Assembly: GCA_964059195.1 (NCBI GenBank)
Contig: CAXKWD010000005.1
Span: forward strand, 154,905,265-154,969,264
DNA from: Ectobius pallidus
Taxonomy: Eukaryota > Arthropoda > Insecta > Blattodea > Ectobiidae
Length of the DNA: 64,000 nt
Direction of reading: 5' to 3'
Below are positions 19,446 through 32,700 of the stretch, piece after piece; position 1 is the first letter of the stretch, and every line of letters starts with the position of its first letter. Below the pieces are notes generated by a model. That model was given only the letters and a program-made list of their open reading frames with translations. It was not told the DNA's origin and made no database searches. Made by a program: the position numbers and the translations under genes.

Positions 19446-21990
19446 AATTCTGGGTGCATTTTTCGAAATTTTCAAAGGGGTTAGCCTTCTCGGAATTCTG
19501 GGTGCATTTTTCGAAATTTTCAAAGGGGTTAGCTTTCTCGGAATTCTGGGTGCATTTTTCGAAATTTTCAAAGGGGTTAGCCTTCTCGGAATTCTGGGTG
19601 CATTTTTCGAAATTTTCAAAGGGGTTAGCCTTCTCGGAATTCTGGGTGCATTTTTCGAAATTTTCAAAGGGGTTAGCCTTCTCGGAAATCTGGGTGCATT
19701 TTTCGAAATTTTCAAAGGGGTTAGCCTTCTCGGAATTCTGGGTGCATTTTTCGAAATTTTCAAAGGGGTTAGCCTTCTCGGAATTCTGGGTGCATTTTTC
19801 GAAATTTTCAAAGGGGTTAGCCTTCTAGGAATTCTGGGTGCATTTTTCGAAATTTTTAAAGGGGTTAGCCTTCTCGGAATTCTGGGTGCATTTTTCGAAA
19901 TTTTCAAAGGGGTTAGCCTTCTCGGAATTCTGGGTGCATTTTTCGAAATTTTCAAAGGGGTTAGCCTTCTCGGAATTCTGGGTGCATTTTTCGAAATTTT
20001 CAAAGGGGTTAGCCTTCTCGGAATTCTGGGTGCATTTTTCGAAATTTTCAAAAGGGTTAGCCTTCTCGGAATTCTGGGTGAATTTTTCGAAGTTTTCAAA
20101 GGGGTTACCCTTCTCGGAATTCTGGGTGCATTTTTCGAAATTTTCAAAGGGGTTAGCCTTTTCGGAATTCTGGGTGCATTTTTCGAATTTTTCAAAGGTG
20201 TTAGCCTTCTCGGAATTCTGGGTGCATTTTTCGAATTTTTCAAAGGGGTTAGCCTTCTCGGAATTCTGGGTGCATTTTTCGAAATTTTCAAAGGGGTTAG
20301 CCTTCTCGGAATTCTGGGTGCATTTTTCGAAATTTTCAAAGGGGTTAGCCTTCTCGGAATTCTGGGTGCATTTTTCGAAATTTTCAAAGGGGTTAGCCTT
20401 CTCGGAATTCTGGGTGCATTTTTCGAAATTTTCAAAGGGGTTAGCCTTCTCGGAATTCTGGGTGCATTTTTCGAAATTTTCAAAGGGCTTAGCCTCGGAA
20501 TTCTGGGTGCATTTTTCGAAATTTTCAAAGGGGTTAGCCTTCTCCGAATTCTGGGTGCATTTTTCGAAATTTTCAAAGGGGTTAGCCTTCTCGGAATTAT
20601 GGGTGCATTTTTCGAAATTTTCAAAGGGGTTAGCCTTCTCGGAATTCTGGGTGCATTTTTCGAAATTTTCAAAGGGGTTAGCCTTCTCGGAATTCTGGGT
20701 GCATTTTTCGAAATTTTCAAAGGGGTTAGCCCTCTCGGAATTCTGGGTGCATTTTTCGAAATTTCCAAGGGGTTAGCCCTCTCGGAATTCTGGGTGCATT
20801 TTTCGAAATTTTCAAAGGGGTTAGCCTTCTCGGAATTCTGGGTGCATTTTTCGAAATTTTCAAAGGGGTTAGCCTTCTCGGAATTCTGGGTGCATTTTTC
20901 GAAATTTTCAAAGGGGTTAGCCTTCTCGGAATTCTGGGTGCATTTTTCGAAATTTTCAAAGGGGTTAGCCTTCTCGGAATTCTGGGTGCATTTTTCGAAA
21001 TTTTCAAAGGGGTTAGCCTTCTCGGAATTCTGGGTGCATTTTTCGAAATTTTCAAAGGGGTTAGCCTTCTCGGAATTCTGGGTGCATTTTTCGAAATTTT
21101 CAAAGGGGTTAGCCTTCTCGGAAATCTGGGTGCATTTTTCGAAATTTTCAAAGGGGTTAGCCTTCTCGGAATTCTGGGTGCATTTTTCGAAATTTTCAAA
21201 GGGGTTAGCCTTCTCGGAATTCTGGGTGCATTTTTCGAAATTTTCAAAGGGGTTAGCCTTCTAGGAATTCTGGGTGCATTTTTCGAAATTTTTAAAGGGG
21301 TTAGCCTTCTCGGAATTCTGGGTGCATTTTTCGAAATTTTCAAAGGGGTTAGCCTTCTCGGAATTCTGGGTGCATTTTTCGAAATTTTCAAAGGGGTTAG
21401 CCTTCTCGGAATTCTGGGTGCATTTTTCGAAATTTTCAAAGGGGTTAGCCTTCTCGGAATTCTGGGTGCATTTTTCGAAATTTTCAAAAGGGTTAGCCTT
21501 CTCGGAATTCTGGGTGAATTTTTCGAAGTTTTCAAAGGGGTTACCCTTCTCGGAATTCTGGGTGCATTTTTCGAAATTTTCAAAGGGGTTAGCCTTTTCG
21601 GAATTCTGGGTGCATTTTTCGAATTTTTCAAAGGTGTTAGCCTTCTCGGAATTCTGGGTGCATTTTTCGAATTTTTCAAAGGGGTTAGCCTTCTCGGAAT
21701 TCTGGGTGCATTTTTCGAAATTTTCAAAGGGGTTAGCCTTCTCGGAATTCTGGGTGCATTTTTCGAAATTTTCAAAGGGGTTAGCCTTCTCGGAATTCTG
21801 GGTGCATTTTTCGAAATTTTCAAAGGGGTTAGCCTTCTCGGAATTCTGGGTGCATTTTTCGAAATTTTCAAAGGGGTTAGCCTTCTCGGAATTCTGGGTG
21901 CATTTTTCGAAATTTTCAAAGGGCTTAGCCTCGGAATTCTGGGTGCATTTTTCGAAATTTTCAAAGGGGTTAGCCTTCTCGGAATTCTGG
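19323..21990. repeat. 1436-bp higher-order repeat, two copies
   Basis: Landmarks recur at +1436: AAATTTCCAAGGGG at 19323 and 20759, CTAGGAATTC at about 19827 and 21263, TTTTTAAAGGGG at about 19853 and 21289, GTGAATTTTTCGAAG at about 20078 and 21514, and GGGCTTAGCCTCGG at about 20486 and 21922. The length equals 30 monomers with one 47-bp and one 45-bp unit (28 x 48 + 47 + 45). The copies diverge after about 21990. Confidence 0.88.
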
Positions 21991-22302
21991 GTGCATTTTT
22001 CGAAATTTTCAAAGGGGTTAGCCTTCTCGGAATTCTGGGTGCATTTTTCGAAATTTTCAAAGGGGTTAGCCTCGGAATTCTGGGTGCATTTTTCGAAATT
22101 TTTAAAGGGGTTAGCTTTCTCGGAATTCTGGGTGCATTTTTCGAAATTTTCAAAGGGGTTAGCCTTCTCGGAATTCTGGGTGCATTTTTCGAAATTTTCA
22201 AAGGGGTTAGCCTTCTCGGAATTCTGGGTGCATTTTTCGAAATTTTCAAAGGGGTTAGCCTTCTCGGAATTCTGGGTGCATTTTTCGAAATTTTCAAAGG
22301 GG

Positions 22303-25300
22303 TTAGCCTTCTCGGAATTCTGGGTGCATTTTCGAAATTTTCAAAGGGGTTAGCCTTCTCGGAATTGTGGGTGCATTTTTCGAAATTTTCATAGGGGTTA
22401 GCCTTCTCGGAATTCTGGGTGCATTTTTCGAAATTTTCAAAGGGGTTAGCCTTCTCGGAATTCTGGGTGCATTTTTCGAAATTTTCAAAGGGGTTAGCCT
22501 TCTCGGAATTCTGGGTGCATTTTTCGAAATTTTCAAAGGGGTTAGCCTTCTCGGAATTCTGGGTGCATTTTCCGAAATTTTCAAACGGGTTAGCCTTCTC
22601 GGAATTCTGGGTGCATTTTTCGAAATTTTCAAAGGGGTTAGCCTTCTCGGAATTCTGGGTGCATTTTTCGAAATTTTCATAGGGGTTAGCCTTCTCGGAA
22701 TTCTGGGTGCATTTTTCGAAATTTTCAAAGGGGTTAGCCTTCTCGGAATTCTGGGTGCATTTTTCGCAATTTTCAAAGGGGTTAGCCTTCTCGGAATTCT
22801 GGGTGCATTTTTCGCAATTTTCAAAGGGGTTAGCCTTCTCGGAATTCTGGGTGCATTTTTCGAAATTTTCAAAGGGGTTAGCCTTCTCGGAATTCTGGGT
22901 GCATTTTCGAAATTTTCAAAGGGGTTAGCCTTCTCGGAATTGTGGGTGCATTTTTCGAAATTTTCATAGGGGTTAGCCTTCTCGGAATTCTGGGTGCATT
23001 TTTCGAAATTTTCAAAGGGGTTAGCCTTCTCGGAATTCTGGGTGCATTTTTCGAAATTTTCAAAGGGGTTAGCCTTCTCGGAATTCTGGGTGCATTTTTC
23101 GAAATTTTCAAAGGGGTTAGCCTTCTCGGAATTCTGGGTGCATTTTTCGAAATTTTCAAAGGGGTTAGCCTTCTCGGAATTCTGGGTGCATTTTTCGAAA
23201 TTTTCAAAGGGGTTAGCCTTCTCGGAATTCTGGGTGCATTTTTCGAAATTTTCAAAGGGGTTAGCTTTCTCGGAATTCTGGGTGCATTTTCGAAATTTTC
23301 AAAGGGGTTAGCCTTCTCGGAATTCTGGGTGCATTTTTCGAAATTTTCAAAGGGGTTAGCCTTCTCGGAATTCTGGGTGCATTTTTCGAAATTTTCAAAG
23401 GGGTTAGCCTTCTCGGAATTCTGGGTGCATTTTTCGAAATTTTCAAAGGGGTTAGCCTTCTCGGAATTCTGGGTGCATTTTTCGAAATTTTCAAAGGGGT
23501 TAGCCTTCTCGGAATTCTGGGTGCATTTTTCGAAATTTTCATAGGGGTTAGCCTTCTCGGAATTCTGGGTGCATTTTTCGAAATTTTCAAAGGGGTTAGC
23601 CTTCTCGGAATTCTGGGTGCATTTTTCGCAATTTTCAAAGGGGTTAGCCTTCTCGGAATTCTGGGTGCATTTTTCGAAATTTTCAAAGGGGTTAGCCTTC
23701 TCGGAATTCTGGGTGCATTTTTCGAAATTTTCAAAGGGGTTAGCCCTCTCGGAATTCTGGGTGCATTTTTCGAAATTTCCAAGGGGTTAGCCCTCTCGGA
23801 ATTCTGGGTGCATTTTTGAAATTTTCAAAGGGGTTAGCCTTCTCGGAATTCCCGGTGCATTTTTCGAAATTTTCAAAGGGGTTAGCCTTCTCCGAATTCT
23901 GGGTGCATTTTTCGAAATTTTCAAAGGGGTTAGCCTTCTCGGAATTATGGGTGCATTTTTCGAAATTTTCAAAGGGGTTAGCCTTCTCGGAATTCTGGGT
24001 GCATTTTTCGAAATTTTCAAAGGGGTTAGCCTTCTCGGAATTCTCGGTGCATTTTTCGAAATTTTCAAAGGGGTTAGCCTTCTCGGAATTCTGGGTGCAT
24101 TTTTCGAAATTTTCAAAGGGGTTAGCCCTCTCGGAATTCTGGGTGCATTTTTCGAAATTTCCAAGGGGTTAGCCCTCTCGGAATTCTTGGTGCATTTTTG
24201 AAATTTTCAAAGGGGTTAGCCTTCTCGGAATTCTGGGTGCATTTTTCGAAATTTTCAAAGGGGTTAGCCTTCTCGGAATTCTGGGTGCATTTTTCGAAAT
24301 TTTCAAAGGGGTTAGCCTTCTCGGAATTCTGGGTGCATTTTTCGAAATTTTCAAAGGGGTTAGCCTTCTCGGAATTCTGGGTGCATTTTTCGAAATTTTC
24401 AAAGGGGTTAGCCTTCTCGGAATTCTGGGTGCATTTTTCGAAATTTTCAAAGGGGTTAGCCTTCTCGGAATTCTGGGTGCATTTTTCGAAATTTTCAAAG
24501 GGGTTAGCCTTCTCGGAATTCTGGGTGCATTTTTCGAAATTTTCAAAGGGGTTAGCCTTCTCGGAATTCTGGGTGCATTTTTCGAAATTTTCAAAGGGGT
24601 TAGCCTTCTCGGAATTCTGGGTGCATTTTTCGAAATTTTCAAAGGGGTTAGCCTTCTCGGAATTCTGGGTGCATTTTTCGAAATTTTCAAAGGGGTTAGC
24701 CTTCTCGGAATTCTGGGTGCATTTTTCGAAATTTTCAAAGGGGTTTGCCTTCTCGGAATTCTGGGTGCATTTTTCGAAATTTTCAAAGGGGTTAGCCTTC
24801 TCGGAATTCTGGGTGCATTTTTCGAAATTTTCAAAGGGGTTAGCCTTCTCGGAATTCTGGGTGCATTTTTCGAAATTTTCAAAGGGGTTATCCTTCTCGG
24901 AATTCTGGGTGCATTTTTCGAAATTTTCAAAGGGGTTAGCCTTCTCGGAAATCTGGGTGCATTTTTCGAAATTTTCAAAGGGGTTAGCCTTCTCGGAATT
25001 CTGGGTGCATTTTTCGAAATTTTCAAAGGGGTTAGCCTTCTCGGAATTCTGGGTGCATTTTTCGAAATTTTCAAAGGGGTTAGCCTTCTCGGAATTCTGG
25101 GTGCATTTTTCGAAATTTTCAATGGGGTTAGCCTTCTCGGAATTCTGGGTGCATTTTTCGAAATTTTCAAAGGGGTTAGCCTTCTCGGAATTCTGGGTGC
25201 ATTTTTCGAAATTTTCAAAGGGGTTAGCCTTCTCGGAATTCTGGGTGCATTTTTCGAAATTTTCAAAGGGGTTAGCTTTCTCGGAATTCTGGGTGCATTT

Positions 25301-28300
25301 TCGAAATTTTCAAAGGGGTTAGCCTTCTCGGAATTCTGGGTGCATTTTTCGAAATTTTCAAAGGGGTTAGCCTTCTCGGAATTCTGGGTGCATTTTTCGA
25401 AATTTTCAAAGGGGTTAGCCTTCTCGGAATTCTGGGTGCATTTTTCGAAATTTTCAAAGGGGTTAGCTTTCCCGGAATTCTGGGTGCATTTTTCGAAATT
25501 TTCAAAGGGGTTAGCCTTCTCCGAATTCTGGGTGCATTTTTCGAAATTTTCAAAGGGGTTAGCCTTCTCGGAATTCTGGGTGCATTTTTCGAAATTTTCA
25601 AAGGGGTTAGCCTTCTCGGAATTCTGGGTGCATTTTTCGAAATTTTCAAAGGGGTTAGCCTTCTCGGAATTCTGGGTGCATTTTTCGAAATTTTCAAAGG
25701 GGTTAGCCTTCTCGGAATTCTGGGTGCATTTTTCGAAATTTTCAAAGGGGTTAGCCCTCTCGGAATTCTGGGTGCATTTTTCGAAATTTCCAAGGGGTTA
25801 GCCCTCTCGGAATTCTTGGTGCATTTTTGAAATTTTCAAAGGGGTTAGCCTTCTCGGAATTCTGGGTGCATTTTTCGAAATTTTCAAAGGGGTTAGCCTT
25901 CTCGGAATTCTGGGTGCATTTTTCGAAATTTTCAAAGGGGTTAGCCTTCTCGGAATTCTGGGTGCATTTTTCGAAATTTTCAAAGGGGTTAGCCTTCTCG
26001 GAATTCTGGGTGCATTTTTCGAAATTTTCAAAGGGGTTAGCCTTCTCGGAATTCTGGGTGCATTTTTCGAAATTTTCAAAGGGGTTAGCCTTCTCGGAAT
26101 TCTGGGTGCATTTTTCGAAATTTTCAAAGGGGTTAGCCTTCTCGGAATTCTGGGTGCATTTTTCGAAATTTTCAAAGGGGTTAGCCTTCTCGGAATTCTG
26201 GGTGCATTTTTCGAAATTTTCAAAGGGGTTAGCCTTCTCGGAATTCTGGGTGCATTTTTCGAAATTTTCAAAGGGGTTAGCCTTCTCGGAATTCTGGGTG
26301 CATTTTTCGAAATTTTCAAAGGGGTTAGCCTTCTCGGAATTCTGGGTGCATTTTTCGAAATTTTCAAAGGGGTTTGCCTTCTCGGAATTCTGGGTGCATT
26401 TTTCGAAATTTTCAAAGGGGTTAGCCTTCTCGGAATTCTGGGTGCATTTTTCGAAATTTTCAAAGGGGTTACCCTTCTCGGAATTCTGGGTGCATTTTTC
26501 GAATTTTTCAAAGGAGTTAGCCTTTTCGGAATTCTGGGTGCATTTTTCGAATTTTTCAAAGGGGTTAGCCTTCTCGGAATTCTGGGTGCATTTTTCGAAT
26601 TTTTCAAAGGGGTTAGCCTTCTCGGAATTCTGGGTGCATTTTTCGAAATTTTCAAAGGGGTTAGCCTTCTCGGAATTCTGGGTGCATTTTTCGAAATTTT
26701 CAAAGGGGTTAGCCTTCTCGGAATTCTGGGTGCATTTTTCGAAATTTTCAAAGGGGTTAGCCTTCTCGGAATTCTGGGTGCATTTTTCGAAATTTTCAAA
26801 GGGGTTAGCCTTCTCGGAATTCTGGGTGCATTTTTCGAAATTTTCAAAGGGGTTAGCCTCGGAATTCTGGGTGCATTTTTCGAAATTTTCAAAGGGGTTA
26901 GCCTTCTCGGAATTCTGGGTGCATTTTTCGAAATTTTCAAAGGGGTTAGCCTTCTCGGAATTCTGGGTGCATTTTTCGAAATTTTCAAAGGGGTTAGCCT
27001 CGGAATTCTGGGTGCATTTTTCGAAATTTTTAAAGGGGTTAGCTTTCTCGGAATTCTGGGTGCATTTTTCGAAATTTTCAAAGGGGTTAGCCTTCTCGGA
27101 ATTCTGGGTGCATTTTTCGAAATTTTCAAAGGGGTTAGCCTTCTCGGAATTCTGGGTGCATTTTTCGAAATTTTCAAAGGGGATAGCCTTCTCGGAATTC
27201 TGGGTGCATTTTTCGAAATTTTCAAAGGGGTTAGCTTTCTCGGAATTCTGGGTGCATTTTCGAAATTTTCAAAGGGGTTAGCCTTCTCGGAATTCTGGGT
27301 GCATTTTTCGAAATTTTCAAAGGGGTTAGCCTTCTCGGAATTCTGGGTGCATTTTTCGAAATTTTCAAAGGGGTTAGCCTTCTCGGAATTCTGGGTGCAT
27401 TTTTCGAAATTTTCAAAGGGGTTAGCCTTCTCGGAATTCTGGGTGCATTTTTCGAAATTTTCAAAGGGGTTAGCCTTCTCGGAATTCTGGGTGCATTTTT
27501 CGAAATTTTCATAGGGGTTAGCCTTCTCGGAATTCTGGGTGCATTTTTCGAAATTTTCAAAGGGGTTAGCCTTCTCGGAATTCTGGGTGCATTTTTCGAA
27601 ATTTTCAAAGGGGTTAGCCTTCTCGGAATTCTGGGTGCATTTTTCGAAATTTTCAAAAGGGTTAGCCTTCTCGGAATTCTGGGTGCATTTTTCGAAATTT
27701 TCAAAGGGGTTAGCCTTCTCGGAATTCTGGGTGCATTTTTCGAAATTTTCAAAGGAGTTAGTCTTCTCGGAATTCTGGGTGCATTTTTCGAATTTTTCAA
27801 AGGGGTTTGCCTTCTCGGAATTCTGGGTGCATTTTTCGAAATTTTCAAAGGGGTTAGCCTTCTCGGAATTCTGGGTGCATTTTTCGAAATTTTCAAAGGG
27901 GTTAGCCTTCTCGGAATTCTGGGTGCATTTTTCGAAATTTTCAAAGGGGTTAGCCTTCTCGGAATTCTGGGTGCATTTTTCGAAATTTTCAAAGGGGTTA
28001 GCCTTCTCGGAATTCTGGGTGCATTTTTCGAAATTTTCAAAGGGGTTAGCCTTCTCGGAATTCTGGGTGCATTTTTCGAAATTTTCAAAGGGGTTAGCCT
28101 TCTCGGAATTCTGGGTGCATTTTTCGAAATTTTCAAATGGGTTAGCCTTCTCGGAATTCTGGGTGCATTTTTCGAAATTTTCAAAGGGGTTAGCCTTCTC
28201 GGAATTCTGGGTGCATTTTTCGAAATTTTCAAAGGGGTTAGCCTTCTCGGAATTCTGGGTGCATTTTTCGAAATTTTCAAAGGGGTTAGCCTTCTCGGAA

Positions 28301-29722
28301 TTCTGGGTGCATTTTTCGAAATTTTCAAAGGGGTTAGCCTTCTCGGAATTCTGGGTGCAATTTTAGAAATTTTCAAAGGGGTTAGCCTTCTCGGAATTCT
28401 GGGTGCATTTTTCGAAATTTTCAAAGGGGTTAGCCTTCTCGGAATTCTGGGTGCATTTTTCGAAATTTTCAAAGGGGTTAGCCTTCTCGGAATTCTGGGT
28501 GCATTTTTCGAAATTTTCAAAGGGGTTAGCTTTCTCGGAATTCTGGGTGCATTTTCGAAATTTTCAAAGGGGTTAGCCTTCTCGGAATTCTGGGTGCATT
28601 TTTCGAAATTTTCAAAGGGGTTAGCCTTCTCGGAATTCTGGGTGCATTTTTCGAAATTTTCAAAGGGGTTAGCCTTCTCGGAATTCTGGGTGCATTTTTC
28701 GAAATTTTCAAAGGGGTTAGCTTTCCCGGAATTCTGGGTGCATTTTTCGAAATTTTCAAAGGGGTTAGCCTTCTCCGAATTCTGGGTGCATTTTTCGAAA
28801 TTTTCAAAGGGGTTAGCCTTCTCGGAATTATGGGTGCATTTTTCGAAATTTTCAAAGGGGTTAGCCTTCTCGGAATTCTGGGTGCATTTTTCGAAATTTT
28901 CAAAGGGGTTAGCCTTCTCTGAATTCTCGGTGCATTTTTCGAAATTTTCAAAGGGGTTAGCCTTCTCGGAATTCTGGGTGCATTTTTCGAAATTTTCAAA
29001 GGGGTTAGCCCTCTCGGAATTCTGGGTGCATTTTTCGAAATTTCCAAGGGGTTAGCCCTCTCGGAATTCTTGGTGCATTTTTGAAGTTTTCAAAGGGGTT
29101 AGCCTTCTCGGAATTCTGGGTGCATTTTTCGAAATTTTCAAAGGGGTTAGCCTTCTCGGAATTCTGGGTGCATTTTTCGAAATTTTCAAAGGGGTTAGCC
29201 TTCTCGGAATTCTGGGTGCATTTTTCGAAATTTTCAAAGGGGTTAGCCTTCTCGGAATTCTGGGTGCATTTTTCGAAATTTTCAAAGGGGTTAGCCTTCT
29301 CGGAATTCTGGGTGCATTTTTCGAAATTTTCAAAGGGGTTAGCCTTCTCGGAATTCTGGGTGCATTTTTCGAAATTTTCAAAGGGGTTAGCCTTCTCGGA
29401 ATTCTGGGTGCATTTTTCGAAATTTTCAAAGGGGTTAGCCTTCTCGGAATTCTGGGTGCATTTTTCGAAATTTTCAAAGGGGTTAGCCTTCTCGGAATTC
29501 TGGGTGCATTTTTCGAAATTTTCAAAGGGGTTAGCCTTCTCGGAATTCTGGGTGCATTTTTCGAAATTTTCAAAGGGGTTAGCCTTCTGGGAATTCTGGG
29601 TGCATTTTTCGAAATTTTCAAAGGGGTTTGCCTTCTCGGAATTCTGGGTGCATTTAACGAAATTTTCAAAGGGGTTAGCCTTCTCGGAATTCTGGGTGCA
29701 TTTTTCGAAATTTTCAAAGGGG
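22303..29722. repeat. Array segment with mixed shorter higher-order blocks
   Basis: GCATTTTCG (47-bp) monomers at about 22327, 22904, 23287, 25299, 27256 and 28551 and the CTTTCCCGG, CTCCGAATT, GAATTATGG series mark blocks that recur at unequal distances. The block 25272-25793 (CTTTCCCGG, CTCCGAATT and AAATTTCCAAGG in order) recurs at 28526-29047 and in all large repeats downstream. The segment appears to be a mosaic of the same building blocks rather than one clean period. Confidence 0.7.
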
Positions 29723-32700
29723 TTAGCTTTCTCGGAATTCTGGGTGCATTTTCGAAATTTTCAAAGGGGTTAGCCTTCTCGGAATTCTGGGTGCATTTTT
29801 CGAAATTTTCAAAGGGGTTAGCCTTCTCGGAATTCTGGGTGCATTTTTCGAAATTTTCAAAGGGGTTAGCCTTCTCGGAATTCTGGGTGCATTTTTCGAA
29901 ATTTTCAAAGGGGTTAGCTTTCCCGGAATTCTGGGTGCATTTTTCGAAATTTCCAAAGGGGTTAGCTTTCTCCGAATTCTGGGTGCATTTTTCGAAATTT
30001 TCAAAGGGGTTAGCCTTCTCGGAATTATGGGTGCATTTTTCGAAATTTTCAAAGGGGTTAGCCTTCTCGGAATTCTGGGTGCATTTTTCGAAATTTTCAA
30101 AGGGGTTAGCCTTCTCGGAATTCTGGGTGCATTTTTCGAAATTTTCAAAGGGGTTAGCCTTCTCGGAATTCTGGGTGCATTTTTCGAAATTTTCAAAGGG
30201 GTTAGCCCTCTCGGAATTCTGGGTGCATTTTTCGAAATTTCCAAGGGGTTAGCCCTCTCGGAATTCTTGGTGCATTTTTGAAATTTTCAAAGGGGTTAGC
30301 CTTCTCGGAATTCTGGGTGCATTTTTCGAAATTTTCAAAGGGGTTAGCCTTCTCGGAATTCTGGGTGCATTTTTCGAAATTTTCAAAGGGGTTAGCCTTC
30401 TCGGAATTCTGGGTGCATTTTTCGAAATTTTCAAAGGGGTTAGCCTTCTCGGAATTCTGGGTGCATTTTTCGAAATTTTCAAAGGGGTTAGCCTTCTCGG
30501 AATTCTGGGTGCATTTTTCGAAATTTTCAAAGGGGTTAGCCTTCTCGGAATTCTGGGTGCATTTTTCGAAATTTTCAAAGGAGTTAGCCTTCTCGGAATT
30601 CTGGGTGCATTTTTCGAAATTTTCAAAGGGGTTAGCCTTCTCGGAATTCTGGGTGCATTTTTCGAAATTTTCAAAGGGGTTAGCCTTCTCGGAATTCTGG
30701 GTGCATTTTTCGAAATTTTCAAAGGGGTTAGCCTTCTCGGAATTCTGGGTGCATTTTTCGAAATTTTCAAAGGGGTTAGCCTTCTCGGAATTCTGGGTGC
30801 ATTTTTCGAAATTTTCAAAGGGGTTAGCCTTCTCGGAATTCTGGGTGCATTTTTCGAAATTTTCAAAGGGGTTAGCCTTCTCGGAATTCTGGGTGCATTT
30901 TTCGAAATTTTCAAAGGGGTTAGCCTTCTCGGAATTCTGGGTGCATTTTTCGAAATTTTCAAAGGGGTTAGCCTTCTCGGAAATCTGGGTGCATTTTTCG
31001 AAATTTTCAAAGGGGTTAGCCTTCTCGGAATTCTGGGTGCATTTTTCGAAATTTTCAAAGGGGTTAGCCTTCTCGGAATTCTGGGTGCATTTTTCGAAAT
31101 TTTCAAAGGGGTTAGCCTTCTCGGAATTCTGGGTGCATTTTTCGAAATTTTCAAAGGGGTTAGCCTTCTCGGAATTCTGGGTGCATTTTTCGAAATTTTC
31201 AAAGGGGTTAGCCTTCTCGGAATTCTGGGTGCATTTTTCGAAATTTTCAAAAGGGTTAGCCTTCTCGGAATTCTGGGTGAATTTTTCGAAGTTTTCAAAG
31301 GGGTTACCCTTCTCGGAATTCTGGGTGCATTTTTCGAATTTTTCAAAGGAGTTAGCCTTTTCGGAATTCTGGGTGCATTTTTCGAATTTTTCAAAGGGGT
31401 TAGCCTTCTCGGAATTCTGAGTGCATTTTTCGAATTTTTCAAAGGGGTTACCCTTCTCGGAATTCTGGGTGCATTTTTCGAAATTTTCAAAGGGGTTAGC
31501 CTTCTCGGAATTCTGGGTGCATTTTTCGAAATTTTCAAAGGGGTTAGCCTTCTCGGAATTCTGGGTGCATTTTTCGAAATTTTCAAAGGGGTTAGCCTTC
31601 TCGGAATTCTGGGTGCATTTTTCGAAATTTTCAAAGGGGTTAGCCTTCTCGGAATTCTGAGTGCATTTTTCGAAACTTTCAAAGGGGTTAGACTTCTCGG
31701 AATTCTGGGTGCATTTTTCGAAATTTTCAAAGGGGTTAGCCTTCTCGGAATTCTGGGTGCATTTTTCGAAATTTTCAAAGGGGTTAGCCTTCTCGGAATT
31801 CTGGGTGCATTTTTCGAAATTTTCAAAGGGGTTAGCCTCGGAATTCTAGGTGCATTTTTCGAAATTTTTAAAGGGGTTAGCTTTCTCGGAATTCTGGGTG
31901 CATTTTTCGAAATTTTCAAAGGGGTTAGCCTTCTCGGAATTCTGGGTGCATTTTTCGAAATTTTCAAAGGGGTTAGCCTTCTCGGAATTCTGGGTGCATT
32001 TTTCGAAATTTTCAAAGGGGATAGCCTTCTCGGAATTCTGGGTGCATTTTTCGAAATTTTCAAAGGGGTTAGCTTTCTCGGAATTCTGGGTGCATTTTCG
32101 AAATTTTCAAAGGGGTTAGCCTTCTCGGAATTCTGGGTGCATTTTTCGAAATTTTCAAAGGGGTTAGCCTTCTCGGAATTCTGGGTGCATTTTTCGAAAT
32201 TTTCAAAGGGGTTAGCCTTCTCGGAATTCTGGGTGCATTTTTCGAAATTTTCAAAGGGGTTAGCCTTCTCGGAATTCTGGGTGCATTTTTCGAAATTTTC
32301 AAAGGGGTTAGCCTTCTCGGAATTCTGGGTGCATTTTTCGAAATTTTCATAGGGGTTAGCCTTCTCGGAATTCTGGGTGCATTTTTCGAAATTTTCAAAG
32401 GGGTTAGCCTTCTCGGAATTCTGGGTGCATTTTTCGAAATTTTCAAAGGGGTTAGCCTTCTCGGAATTCTGGGTGCATTTTTCGAAATTTTCAAAAGGGT
32501 TAGCCTTCTCGGAATTCTGGGTGCATTTTTCGAAATTTTCAAAGGGGTTAGCCTTCTCGGAATTCTGGGTGCATTTTTCGAAATTTTCAAAGGAGTTAGC
32601 CTTCTCGGAATTCTGGGTGCATTTTTCGAATTTTTCAAAGGGGTTTGCCTTCTCGGAATTCTGGGTGCATTTTTCGAAATTTTCAAAGGGGTTAGCCTTC